A stretch of DNA of 33,222 nucleotides, taken from NCBI GenBank assembly GCA_002634395.1, contig NSJM01000029.1:1-33222 (forward strand). Direction: 5' to 3'. Numbering within the stretch: position 1 is the first letter of the stretch; each line of letters opens with the position of its first letter. The stretch comes from Candidatus Methylomirabilis sp. GTDB taxonomy: Bacteria; Methylomirabilota; Methylomirabilia; Methylomirabilales; Methylomirabilaceae. The notes under the pieces were generated by a model that was not told the origin of the DNA, did not search any database, and saw nothing but the letters and a program-made list of their open reading frames with translations. Of this stretch, positions 16,144 to 23,440 are shown one piece after another. The translations under genes were made by a program, and so were the position numbers.

Positions 16144-16950
16144 ATGACCTCTCAAACGAACCGGCATGATGTCGGCTCCCATGTGGCGGCTGTCTATAAC
16201 GCCATGCTGGCAGAGTACGACCAGATCGAGGACCAGTTTTATTTCGCCGAATGCTATCAGATCTATAAGGAGTCCGTCGAACGAATCAGCCGAGAGAGGC
16301 CGGACGGCCTGGCGGTGGACCTTGGGTGCGGGACAGGGAAACAGACGATCCTGCTGACGCAGCGGCCCGGGCGGGTGGTCGGGATCGATATCTCGGATCA
16401 GATGATCGAGGCAGCGCGCCGGCGATGCAATGGTCGAGCAAACGTCAGCCTGGTGACCGGCGATATCACGAAACTGCCGTTCGAGGATGGATGCGCCCAA
16501 GCCATGGTAGCCTATGGCGATGTTATCGGCCATAACTTCACCGCGGTCGATGTGGTGTTGAAAGAGATGGTCCGGGTCTGCGCGCCGCGTGGCCTTATCT
16601 CGTTCGAGGTCGATTCAAAGTGGTGTCCTGACCTGCTCTATCTGCCGAAGGAGCTGTGGCAGGCCATGACGACTCGGGGCGGGCACCTGCGAGAGTGGAA
16701 AGAGATGCAGTTTAAGACCTTCACCTGGCGAGAGATCACGCGCCTCCTGCAGGCACACGGTCTCCGGCTTGTTGAGGTCCGGAGCATGAACATCCTGACC
16801 ATGCTGTTCCCCCCATCGCTGCTTTTTCGCCGGAGGCAGGAGGCCCCCTGTTTCGATGCCGTCTTCCGCCGCGTGATGGCGCTCGACCTAACCCTGGGAA
16901 GGTTCCTGCGGTGCGGCTCTACCAGAATCGTGACGGTCGAGAAACTGTAA
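16144..16950 (+). CDS. Class I SAM-dependent methyltransferase, substrate unknown
   Basis: A Rossmann-fold methyltransferase of 268 residues. Motif I AVDLGCGTG lies at about 57-65, followed by VVGIDISDQMIEAARRR (acidic residue binding the SAM ribose), GDITKLPFEDG and the post-motif region around HNFTAVDVV. The C-terminal part with PPSLLFRRRQ is not diagnostic, so small molecule, lipid or quinone-type substrates remain possible. The start at 16144 fits the conserved start of the domain, though no strong ribosome site precedes it. It follows ald by 23 bases and is probably translated from the same message. Confidence 0.85.
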   Translation: MTSQTNRHDVGSHVAAVYNAMLAEYDQIEDQFYFAECYQIYKESVERISRERPDGLAVDLGCGTGKQTILLTQRPGRVVGIDISDQMIEAARRRCNGRANVSLVTGDITKLPFEDGCAQAMVAYGDVIGHNFTAVDVVLKEMVRVCAPRGLISFEVDSKWCPDLLYLPKELWQAMTTRGGHLREWKEMQFKTFTWREITRLLQAHGLRLVEVRSMNILTMLFPPSLLFRRRQEAPCFDAVFRRVMALDLTLGRFLRCGSTRIVTVEKL

Positions 16951-16988
16951 GCGGTGTGGGGTGCTGGGTGCGTACAGGGGCGCTGCTT

Positions 16989-17011
16989 GTTGCGCCCGTG
17001 CGGAGCGCAAC
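16989..17011. repeat. Short inverted repeat in the convergent gap
   Basis: Arms GTTGCGC (16989-16995) and GCGCAAC (17005-17011) lie between the methyltransferase gene and the converging brnA. There is no T-run, so only weak terminator potential. Confidence 0.35.
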
Positions 17012-17079
17012 GTGCGCGGAACGACCGGGTATAGCGGATGGCGCGCAGCGAGGACGGCTATAAGCGCGTGTTCGGCTGC

Positions 17080-17304
17080 CTATGCATGCTTCTGCAGACG
17101 CTCAGCGATCCAGACCTTGATGATTGACTGACGAGTTACGCCGAGTCGCTTGGCTTCTTTATCGAGTGATTCGATCATCCAGACCGGAAAGTCAACGTTT
17201 ACCCTCCGCTGTTGGCTCCAGGGGCGGATTGCCTTCGACAGATCGAGATGTCTCAGGATGCTTTCGTCCTTATCGAACTTCTCGTCGAACGTCCTGGCTT
17301 TCAT
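17080..17304 (-). CDS. brnA: BrnA-type antitoxin (ribbon-helix-helix)
   Basis: Antitoxin that binds and neutralises the BrnT ribonuclease toxin and represses its own operon. It has 74 residues. The N-terminal FDEKFDKDESILRHLDLSKA contacts toxin in BrnA relatives; the ribbon-helix-helix part is QRRVNVDFPVWMIESLDKEAKRL with GVTRQSIIKVWIAERL as the second helix, the usual BrnA wording. It overlaps the end of brnT by 35 bases, the standard toxin-first order of this family. No other antitoxin gene is nearby. Confidence 0.88.
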   Translation of the reverse strand: MKARTFDEKFDKDESILRHLDLSKAIRPWSQQRRVNVDFPVWMIESLDKEAKRLGVTRQSIIKVWIAERLQKHA

Positions 17305-17554
17305 AAATGTGGATCTCTTCGCGTCGTGAGCGGCGACCTGAGATGATTCGCGTCCTGTCGCTTCTGTGGGTCATGACCGCGGACCAGTGTCTTCGATCGA
17401 TAAGAGCTATGACAATGGAGCGGTTTTCATCGTCTGCCTTCGCCGGGATTTCAACCCGTTCGGCGTCTTCCCTGAGACGTTGTGTCTCTGCGAAGCCGAT
17501 TCCGTGCTTTTCCTTGTTCCTTTGGCTTTTCTCCTCATCGTATTCAAATTCCAT
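17270..17554 (-). CDS. brnT: BrnT-type ribonuclease toxin
   Basis: RelE-like RNase toxin of the BrnTA type II system; it halts growth by cutting mRNA when unopposed. It has 94 residues. Family features are the N-terminal EFEYDEEKSQRNKEKHGIGF and the C-terminal strand-rich part with [19 protein letters not shown], which carries the basic catalytic patch. The ATG at 17554 lies inside a palindrome, and there is almost no untranslated leader downstream of the predicted promoter and no ribosome site, so translation may be leaderless or nearly so. It is followed by overlapping brnA. Confidence 0.85.
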   Translation of the reverse strand: MEFEYDEEKSQRNKEKHGIGFAETQRLREDAERVEIPAKADDENRSIVIALIDRRHWSAVMTHRSDRTRIISGRRSRREEIHIYESQDVRREVR

Positions 17555-17584
17555 TATGGTATAAAATATATACCTTTATAATGG
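17551..17584. promoter_or_regulatory. Palindromic operator over the brnT promoter and start
   Basis: Nested inverted repeats: outer arms CCATTAT (17551-17557) and ATAATGG (17578-17584), inner arms GGTATA (17558-17563) and TATACC (17569-17574). They cover the predicted -10 box, transcription start and brnT start codon. This is a plausible site for autorepression by BrnA or the BrnTA complex. Confidence 0.6.
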
Positions 17585-17604
17585 CTGTTAAGTCCGGATG
17601 TCAG
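17575..17604 (-). promoter_or_regulatory. Promoter of brnTA
   Basis: On the minus strand CTGACA (17604-17599), an 18-base spacer, and TATAAA (17580-17575). The start of transcription would fall near 17568, about 14 bases before the toxin ATG. Confidence 0.5.
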
Positions 17605-17983
17605 AGCCGTCCTCGATCCAAGGCGTCGCGAAGGCGCAGGCGGCCTGGCGAACTTGGTCAAGGAGTGTGGGCTTTGCGGGCGGCGGACGGGAGAGCACGA
17701 ACATACCATACTGAGGGAGCGGTCAGCCGAAGTTGTCGGGTTACGTTACGCGAACCCGCCCTACAGCTATTAACCCCCATTCGCAGGTATGCTGGTGATC
17801 TGGGAGGCGCGTGAGGCGGTTGGTGACAAAACGGGCAGACTAATCAATTCCTGGTCCGAAATTTCATGGTAGTCTGGGAGTGACTGTGGCGATGGCAGGT
17901 GGTCCGTCCTTTGGATTTGCCTGATTCGGATCAGGTCCACCGTTCAATCGTCACGTGATACTCTGACGATCGCACGATTGATC
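17585..17983. other. Intergenic region between brnT and the lipoprotein gene
   Basis: 399 bases without a convincing gene. It holds the -35 side of the brnTA promoter, a palindromic repeat (17733-17765) and a smaller inverted repeat CCTGAT-TCGG-ATCAGG near 17919-17934. Open frames here have no ribosome site or recognisable product. The lipoprotein gene ends at 17984 and no terminator with a T-run is evident. Confidence 0.5.
17733..17765. repeat. Intergenic palindromic repeat
   Basis: Arms CGGGTT (17737-17742) and AACCCG (17753-17758) in a context resembling the dispersed GGGTTACG...CCCGCCCTAC intergenic repeats of many bacterial genomes. One copy only in this window. Confidence 0.35.
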
Positions 17984-18712
17984 TTAAGGGCTTCCGGGGC
18001 GATCCGGATCATGCGTCGCGCCTATCTGAGGCGCGCGGACCAGCACGTCGTATCGTGGATAGTTCTCGAATTTCGACGGCACAGCGGCGGTTAAGCCGGC
18101 CGTCTCCTTGACGGTTGCCGTGACGGACTTCGGCGGATGCGCGGAGACAAGACCAAAGAAGTAGGTGCTATTGCCCCGGCTACCGGACGCCCCAACGCAG
18201 ACAGGGGAGTCGAAGTCCAATGCGATCTTGTTGCCCAACCCGTGTACGTGTTCCAGGCCTATCTTCCCCGGACCGCCGCTCGTGATAACATAAATCAGAT
18301 CTCCAGCCGTCCCATCGCCATCGTAATCGAGGGTATCGACGATGGGACCGAACTCGAGCGTCATAGACAGCAGACAAGGTATGTGCTTGGTCGCAACGCC
18401 CTCGACATCAACCATGGTCTCAACGGCTTTTTCGAGATCAATCCGGTACTCATACCCGTACAAACCGCTTGCCGGCGTGCCAGGCTTGCCGACAAAGGTG
18501 CGGGACTCGAGAAAAGCCATTCCCCCAGCCTTCATCGGGATAGAAGTGGTGCTGCTGTCGGTGACAGTCACCGTACAGGATGAATCGAAGAGGCAGTAGA
18601 CGGCTGAAGAGCTTACCTTGACGGTCTTGAGATGGATATCGTGCTTCGCGCACCCCGCCATGAAGATCAAGCCCAGCACTGCACCGATGAAGATGGGCAC
18701 CTTTCCGATCAT
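17984..18712 (-). CDS. Predicted lipoprotein of unknown function
   Basis: I do not recognise the family. The 242-residue frame begins with a lipoprotein signal: hydrophobic IFIGAVLGLIFMAGC with lipidation Cys21, so it should be anchored in the inner or outer membrane facing the periplasm. The mature part has several cysteines (such as VYCLFDSSC), a Gly-rich middle and LDYDGDGTAGD, which resembles a calcium-binding D-x-D-x-D loop. The start at 18712 is chosen because AGGAG sits eight bases upstream and the signal peptide begins there; the frame is open to 18754. It stands alone between the toxin-antitoxin pair and the rluD group. Confidence 0.75.
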   Translation of the reverse strand: MIGKVPIFIGAVLGLIFMAGCAKHDIHLKTVKVSSSAVYCLFDSSCTVTVTDSSTTSIPMKAGGMAFLESRTFVGKPGTPASGLYGYEYRIDLEKAVETMVDVEGVATKHIPCLLSMTLEFGPIVDTLDYDGDGTAGDLIYVITSGGPGKIGLEHVHGLGNKIALDFDSPVCVGASGSRGNSTYFFGLVSAHPPKSVTATVKETAGLTAAVPSKFENYPRYDVLVRAPQIGATHDPDRPGSP

Positions 18713-18821
18713 TTCTTGCTCCTCATTGCTCCTATGGTCACGCCTGAGCGTCACGTATTCATCTACTTCTTCGCGATCGGCTCACAGGCGCTCAGCAGTT
18801 TCTTCAATGCAGATTCTACCA

Positions 18822-18859
18822 AGTGAACTACCCCGCAGCAAGCTGCAGGGTAGTTCACT
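18822..18859. repeat. Near-perfect palindromic repeat element
   Basis: Twelve-base arms AGTGAACTACCC (18822-18833) and GGGTAGTTCACT (18848-18859) with an inner GCAGC/GCTGC pair form a long hairpin with one mismatch. It is of the TGAACTACCC type scattered between genes in many genomes. It sits between the lipoprotein gene start and the end of the rluD-type gene. Confidence 0.65.
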
Positions 18860-18861
18860 GA

Positions 18862-18893
18862 CTCTGGATTCCCGCTTGGGCGGGAATGACGGG
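18862..18893. repeat. dRS3-like repeat (ATTCCC-N8-GGGAAT)
   Basis: ATTCCC (18868-18873), eight bases, GGGAAT (18882-18887), flanked by CTGG and GACGGG. This matches the ATTCCC-N8-GGGAAT pattern first described as dRS3 in Neisseria and common between genes elsewhere. It directly abuts the palindrome at 18822-18859. Confidence 0.65.
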
Positions 18894-18912
18894 ATTAGCG
18901 GTGACTGTGCCG

Positions 18913-19917
18913 TTACCCAAGGCCGAGTCCCTGCACCGCTGGTGGGGGAGATCCGAGTGGACTGGTATCTGTTGGCGGTCCTGCGTCAAGCCAGGTTGTG
19001 AAGTCCGGTGGCAGCGGGGCTTCGAACTCCATCCACTCATCGGTCCTCGGGTGGAACAGGCCGAGTTTCCAGGCATGCAAGAGGTGCCGCTCCGCCTTAC
19101 CCGTGAACCGTGAACCGTGAACCTTGAACCTTTTTTCCTTGGTTCCCCCATACAGCTTGTCGCCTACCACCGGGTGGCCGATCGCGGACAGGTGGACCCG
19201 GATCTGGTGGGTTCTGCCGGTATGAGGCTGAAGCTGTAAAAGGGTCAAGCTGTCCAGCCGCTTCATCACCCGGTAGATGGTCACCGCCTCCCGGCCTTTG
19301 CGTGTGCGCACCGCCATCCGCTTCCGGTCCCGTTCGTGACGGCCGATGTCGGCCACGATCTGACCCTCAGGCTGCTTCACCTCACCATGTACCAGTGCGA
19401 TGTAGGTCTTTTTCACCCGACGTCCTTTGAATTGTGTGGCCAGTGAGGCCATGGCCGTGTCGGTTTTGGCCACGACCATCACCCCGGACGTCTCTTTGTC
19501 CAGCCGATGCACGATACCTGGCCGCCGCTCCTCGCCGATTCCGGGTAAATCCGGGCAGTGATACAGGATGGCGTGAACCAGCGTTCCGGCCTGATGCCCG
19601 GGGGCGGGGTGCACGACAAGCCCGGCCGGCTTATTCAGGACCAGGAGATCCGTGTCTTCATACAGGATGTCGATGGGAATCGGTTCGGGCGTGAGGGTGG
19701 ACGGCTGTGGCGGAGGGATCGAGAGGCTGATCTGCTGGCCCGGGTGGGCCGTGGCGCTCGCCTTCGGGCGGCGACCATCGACCAGCACCAGTCCGGCTTT
19801 GATGAGGCGCTGGATCTGCGATCGTGGGAGCCCTGTCGCCGTAGTGAGGTAGCGGTCCAGGCGTAGGCCGCCGGCCGAGGCATCGGCTATGAGTTCGCGG
19901 ATGTCATCGCCGCTCAT
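18913..19917 (-). CDS. RluD-family 23S rRNA pseudouridine synthase
   Basis: Converts uridines in rRNA to pseudouridine. It has 334 residues. An S4 RNA-binding domain (GGLRLDRYLTTATGLPRSQ through DGRRPKA) is followed by the catalytic domain with HRLDKETSG (catalytic Asp140), NKPAGLVVHP and PHTGRTHQIRVHL, the RluD/RluA signature. A variable loop at about 262-273 is encoded by a heptamer tandem repeat. The Pro/Gly-rich tail after the domain is unusual. ATG at 19917 overlaps the lspA stop as ATGA, so the two are translationally coupled. In E. coli RluD acts on helix 69; that specificity is likely but not proven by sequence alone. Confidence 0.94.
   Translation of the reverse strand: MSGDDIRELIADASAGGLRLDRYLTTATGLPRSQIQRLIKAGLVLVDGRRPKASATAHPGQQISLSIPPPQPSTLTPEPIPIDILYEDTDLLVLNKPAGLVVHPAPGHQAGTLVHAILYHCPDLPGIGEERRPGIVHRLDKETSGVMVVAKTDTAMASLATQFKGRRVKKTYIALVHGEVKQPEGQIVADIGRHERDRKRMAVRTRKGREAVTIYRVMKRLDSLTLLQLQPHTGRTHQIRVHLSAIGHPVVGDKLYGGTKEKRFKVHGSRFTGKAERHLLHAWKLGLFHPRTDEWMEFEAPLPPDFTTWLDAGPPTDTSPLGSPPPAVQGLGLG
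19101..19132. repeat. Heptamer tandem repeat inside the rluD-type gene
   Basis: Four head-to-tail CCGTGAA units (the last with one mismatch, CCTTGAA) followed by CCTT. Read on the minus strand it encodes about ten residues, RFKVHGSRFT, in a length-variable surface loop of the synthase. A seven-base unit shifts frame unless copies change in threes. Confidence 0.85.
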
Positions 19918-20402
19918 GAACTCGTTCCCCGATGACGCCCTCGACGTTCATCAAGGATCATTGTGAGCATCATCAGCGACACGCCGACGGTGATGCCGGA
20001 GTCAGCGACGTTGAATGCGGGCCAGTGGTATTGGTAGTAGTGGACATCGATGAAGTCGATGACCATGCCGATTCTCAATCGATCCATCAGGTTACCGACA
20101 GCGCCCCCAAGGATCAGGCTCAAACCAAGCATGGCAAGCGGATGGTCGTCAACTCTGCGATGTCGATAGTACAGGATGAACCCGATGGCCAGGAGAGAGA
20201 CGCCGATGAAGAAAGGGTTGCGAATCTCTGCGGCTTGGGCGGCCAGGAGGCCGAATGCCGCGCCGGGGTTCAGGACATGGACAATCGCGAAGAAATCAGG
20301 GATGAGGGGGATGCTGTAGCCGATGGGTATCGTGGCCTGGATCAATAGCTTCGAGACCTGATCGAGCAGGATGACCGTCAGAGTGACAGCATAGAACCGC
20401 AA
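19914..20402 (-). CDS. lspA: Lipoprotein signal peptidase (signal peptidase II)
   Basis: Inner-membrane aspartic protease that removes signal peptides from diacylglyceryl-prolipoproteins. It has 162 residues and four hydrophobic segments. Catalytic aspartates are Asp107 in GNLMDR and Asp134 in FNVADS, both conserved. The start is a TTG at 20402, two bases after the ileS stop; the upstream GGGTATAGGG, part of a heptamer repeat, supplies the only ribosome-site-like sequence, so translation is probably coupled to ileS. ileS-lspA adjacency is very common in bacteria. It would process the lipoprotein encoded nearby along with all others. Confidence 0.95.
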   Translation of the reverse strand: MRFYAVTLTVILLDQVSKLLIQATIPIGYSIPLIPDFFAIVHVLNPGAAFGLLAAQAAEIRNPFFIGVSLLAIGFILYYRHRRVDDHPLAMLGLSLILGGAVGNLMDRLRIGMVIDFIDVHYYQYHWPAFNVADSGITVGVSLMMLTMILDERRGRHRGTSS

Positions 20403-20421
20403 CCCTATACCCTATACCCTG
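20403..20421. repeat. Heptamer tandem repeat across the ileS/lspA junction
   Basis: Two exact CCCTATA units (20404-20410 and 20411-20417) plus a partial third. On the minus strand it encodes the last IleRS residues and stop, and gives the AGGG just before the lspA start codon. Confidence 0.75.
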
Positions 20422-23230
20422 TCTTCGTCTCTTCCAGGACACCGGCGCAGCGGGCACACACATCCGGATACGGGATGGATCGGCCCACGCTTTCACTGTA
20501 GGTCCAACAGCGGGCACATTTGAATCCCTCTGCTCGTCCTACCCGCACCTCAACCCTTTTTCCAGCCACCTCCGTCTCTGTCGGACTCCCTATGCTGACG
20601 GCCGAGACGATGAACAGCATCGGCAGATCGGCTTCGTACTTGGTGAGGGTCGGCAGTAAGGTGGGATCGACCATGAGGTCAACCCGCGCCTCCAGCGATG
20701 TCCCGATGAGTTTGACCTTGCGAGCGGCTTCGAGGGCTTTGAGCACCTCATCCCGAACCGATAGCAAGTCTTTCCAGCGGGCTTCAAGGGCTTCATCCAA
20801 CAGATCGGACCGGATGGGCGGGAATTCGGCGAGATGCACACTTTCCGCTTCACCGCCCTGCTTGGGCATCACCTGCCACACCTCATCGGCCGTGAAGGAA
20901 AGAACCGGGGCCATGAGCCTGACGAGTGCGTCAAGGATCTGATACATCGAGGTTTGGGCCGCGCGCCTGGCGCGGGAGCGTGGGGCGGAGGTGTAGACCC
21001 GATCCTTCAGGACATCCAGGTAAAATGCCGACAGGTCCACGGCGCAGAAGTTATGCAGGCCATGGTAGAGGAGGTGAAACTCACAGGTCTCGTAGGCCCG
21101 ATGTAATCGTTCGATGAGTTGCCCCAGCCGGTGGAGGATGAATCGATCGATCTCATCGAGTTCGTTGAGTGACAGCGCATCGTGAGCCGGCTGAAAGTCG
21201 GACAGGTTTCCGAGCAGATAGCGACAGGTATTCCGGATTCGTCGGTACCCCTCAGCCAGCCGCTTGAGGATCTCCTCGGAGATCCGGATATCGTCGCGGT
21301 AGTCCTCTGCCGCCACCCACAGGCGCAGGATCTCGGCGCCGTACCGTTCGATCACCTCTTGTGGGGCTACAACGTTGCCGAGAGATTTCGACATCTTTTT
21401 GCCCTCGCCATCCACCACGAAGCCGTGGGTCAACACCGCCCGATACGGCGCATGTCCACGGGTTCCGACTGCGGTGAGCAGCGAGCTATGGAACCAGCCC
21501 CGATGCTGGTCGCTTCCCTCGAGGTACATATCTGCGGGCCACTGTTGGTCTGACCGGACCGCAAGGACGGCCGCGTGGCTTACGCCGGAATCGAACCAGA
21601 CATCCAAAATGTCGCGTTCCTTTTCGAAATCGGCCCGCCCGCAGTTGGGACAGGCGGTTCCTGGCGGAAGCAGGTCTGCTGCCGCCTGCGTATACCACAG
21701 GTCGGCCCCCGCGCGTTCGATCATGGTCGCGACATGCTCTGCGAGCCGCTGGTCCGCCAGGATGTGGCCGCAATGCGCGCAGTAGAAGGCGACGATCGGG
21801 ACACCCCAGGCCCGTTGCCGCGAGATGCACCAGTCTGAGCGGTACGCGACCATATTGCTGATCCGGTCTTCGCCCCAGGAAGGGATCCATCGGACCTGCT
21901 TAATCTCTGACAGCGCCTTGGCCCGGAGGCCGGTCTGCCCGCCGCCCTCGTCAGGGAGGACTGCTGCGTCCATGGAGATGAACCACTGCTCCGTCGCCCG
22001 AAAGATCGTTGGGTTCTTACACCGCCAGCAATGCGGATAGGAGTGCTCGAATTGCGCCTCAGACAACAGCAGGCCTCGGCGCTGAAGCTCTGCAATGATC
22101 GTACTGTTGGCCTTCCAGACGCTCAGACCGCCGACAAGCGGCAGGTCCGCGACGAACCGCCCGGCAGCGTCCACGGGATTATAGATATCGAGGCCGTACT
22201 TGAGACCGGTTTCGTAGTCCTCGACCCCGTGTCCCGGGGCCGTGTGCACACACCCTGTCCCCTGGTCCATGGTGACATAGTCGGCCAGTACAACCTTCGA
22301 GGATCGTTCGATCCAGGGGTGCCTGGCCGCCAGCCCTTCCAACTTGCGACCGGGCACTTCCTCGACAACTCGACTTTCTTTCAGTCCTGCGGCTGCAAGC
22401 GTCGCCCCCAGCCGATCTTTGGCGATGATGAACGACTCACCGGCCGATTCGACGATCACGTAGAGCGCCTCCGGATGCACGGCGATAGCCAGATTCGCCG
22501 GGAGCGTCCAGGGTGTCGTGGTCCAGATCACGACGAACGACCGTCTACCCTGCAGCACCGGCAGACGCTCTGCGACATCCGGATTGAGAGGAAACTTGAC
22601 ATAGATGGATGCAGAAGTGTGATCGCCGTACTCGACCTCGGCCTCGGCCAGGGCCGTCCGGCAAGAGGCGCACCAGTGAACCGGCTTCTTTCCCTTGTAG
22701 GCTGCCCCCGTTCCGAACAACCTTCCCAACTCACGGACGATCGTCGCCTCGTACGTGTAATCCATGGTGAGGTAGGGGGCTGACCAGTTGCCCAGGACCC
22801 CGAGGCGTCTAAACTCTTCCCGCTGAATGTCGACGAACCTGGCGGCGTATTCGCGGCAGAGCTGTCGCTTTTCGACTAGCGACACCTCCGCCTTCTTGCT
22901 ACCGAGATCTTTATCGACCTGGTGTTCGATCGGCAGCCCGTGGCAATCCCATCCCGGGACATAGGCAGCGTTATAACCGAACATCGACTTCGACTTGACA
23001 ACAATGTCCTTCAAGATCTTATTGAGCGCATGACCGATGTGAATGTGGCCGTTTGCGTAGGGGGGGCCGTCGTGAAGGATCCAGGCCTGCCGATCAGCTC
23101 GAACCTCGCGGAGCCGATCATAGAGGCCAGACGCCTCCCACCGCGCGAGGATGGCGGGCTCGAGCGCAGGAAGGTCCGCCTTCATCGGGAAGGCGGTTAT
23201 GGGTAGGTTGAGCGTTTCTTTATAATTCAT
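20405..23230 (-). CDS. ileS: Isoleucyl-tRNA synthetase
   Basis: Class I synthetase charging tRNA-Ile, with editing of valine. It has 941 residues, full length. HIGH motif is at 64-67 and KMSKS at 612-616. The editing domain with WTTTPWTLPAN and DQGTGCVHTAPGHG follows the first half of the catalytic fold. Near the C-terminus CARCW...CARC forms the terminal zinc finger typical of bacterial-type IleRS. The final residues TGYRV and stop come from a heptamer repeat. The start fits the conserved MNYKETLNLP opening. It heads an ileS-lspA-rluD unit with overlapping or two-base junctions; a candidate promoter lies 170-195 bases upstream. No T-box leader is seen. Confidence 0.98.
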   Translation of the reverse strand: MNYKETLNLPITAFPMKADLPALEPAILARWEASGLYDRLREVRADRQAWILHDGPPYANGHIHIGHALNKILKDIVVKSKSMFGYNAAYVPGWDCHGLPIEHQVDKDLGSKKAEVSLVEKRQLCREYAARFVDIQREEFRRLGVLGNWSAPYLTMDYTYEATIVRELGRLFGTGAAYKGKKPVHWCASCRTALAEAEVEYGDHTSASIYVKFPLNPDVAERLPVLQGRRSFVVIWTTTPWTLPANLAIAVHPEALYVIVESAGESFIIAKDRLGATLAAAGLKESRVVEEVPGRKLEGLAARHPWIERSSKVVLADYVTMDQGTGCVHTAPGHGVEDYETGLKYGLDIYNPVDAAGRFVADLPLVGGLSVWKANSTIIAELQRRGLLLSEAQFEHSYPHCWRCKNPTIFRATEQWFISMDAAVLPDEGGGQTGLRAKALSEIKQVRWIPSWGEDRISNMVAYRSDWCISRQRAWGVPIVAFYCAHCGHILADQRLAEHVATMIERAGADLWYTQAAADLLPPGTACPNCGRADFEKERDILDVWFDSGVSHAAVLAVRSDQQWPADMYLEGSDQHRGWFHSSLLTAVGTRGHAPYRAVLTHGFVVDGEGKKMSKSLGNVVAPQEVIERYGAEILRLWVAAEDYRDDIRISEEILKRLAEGYRRIRNTCRYLLGNLSDFQPAHDALSLNELDEIDRFILHRLGQLIERLHRAYETCEFHLLYHGLHNFCAVDLSAFYLDVLKDRVYTSAPRSRARRAAQTSMYQILDALVRLMAPVLSFTADEVWQVMPKQGGEAESVHLAEFPPIRSDLLDEALEARWKDLLSVRDEVLKALEAARKVKLIGTSLEARVDLMVDPTLLPTLTKYEADLPMLFIVSAVSIGSPTETEVAGKRVEVRVGRAEGFKCARCWTYSESVGRSIPYPDVCARCAGVLEETKTGYRV

Positions 23231-23400
23231 AGCAATGAGCTTTCAGCGACCAAGCATCAGGAGCTTAGACTGAAGACCGAAGGTTTGTAGGTATAATCTC
23301 CTGCTCCCTTCTGGCTTCAGTCTTCCTCCTCCCTCCTTCAGTCAAGACAGTTGCTATCTACCTTCAGCCTCTTTCACCTTCAGCTTAACGCTTACTTTCA
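23231..23400. repeat. TCAG/CTGAAG-rich low-complexity intergenic segment
   Basis: The gap upstream of ileS is built from variations of CTTCAG and its complement, including AGACTGAAG near 23271 and CTTCAGTCT near 23316 (perfect nine-base arms). Similar TCAGC/CTTTCAG fragments occur at 1150-1176, 3318-3345 and 7368-7384. It looks like a decayed tandem heptamer/octamer array. Confidence 0.5.
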
Positions 23401-23425
23401 TAGCAGCGACAGCGGTACCTGTCAA
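23397..23425 (-). promoter_or_regulatory. Candidate promoter of ileS-lspA-rluD
   Basis: On the minus strand TTGACA (23425-23420), a 17-base spacer, then TATGAA (23402-23397). It lies in the gap between rodA and ileS and would give an mRNA leader of about 160 bases made of the CTGAAG-rich repeat. Confidence 0.45.
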
Positions 23426-23440
23426 GGCTGCAGTACAACC

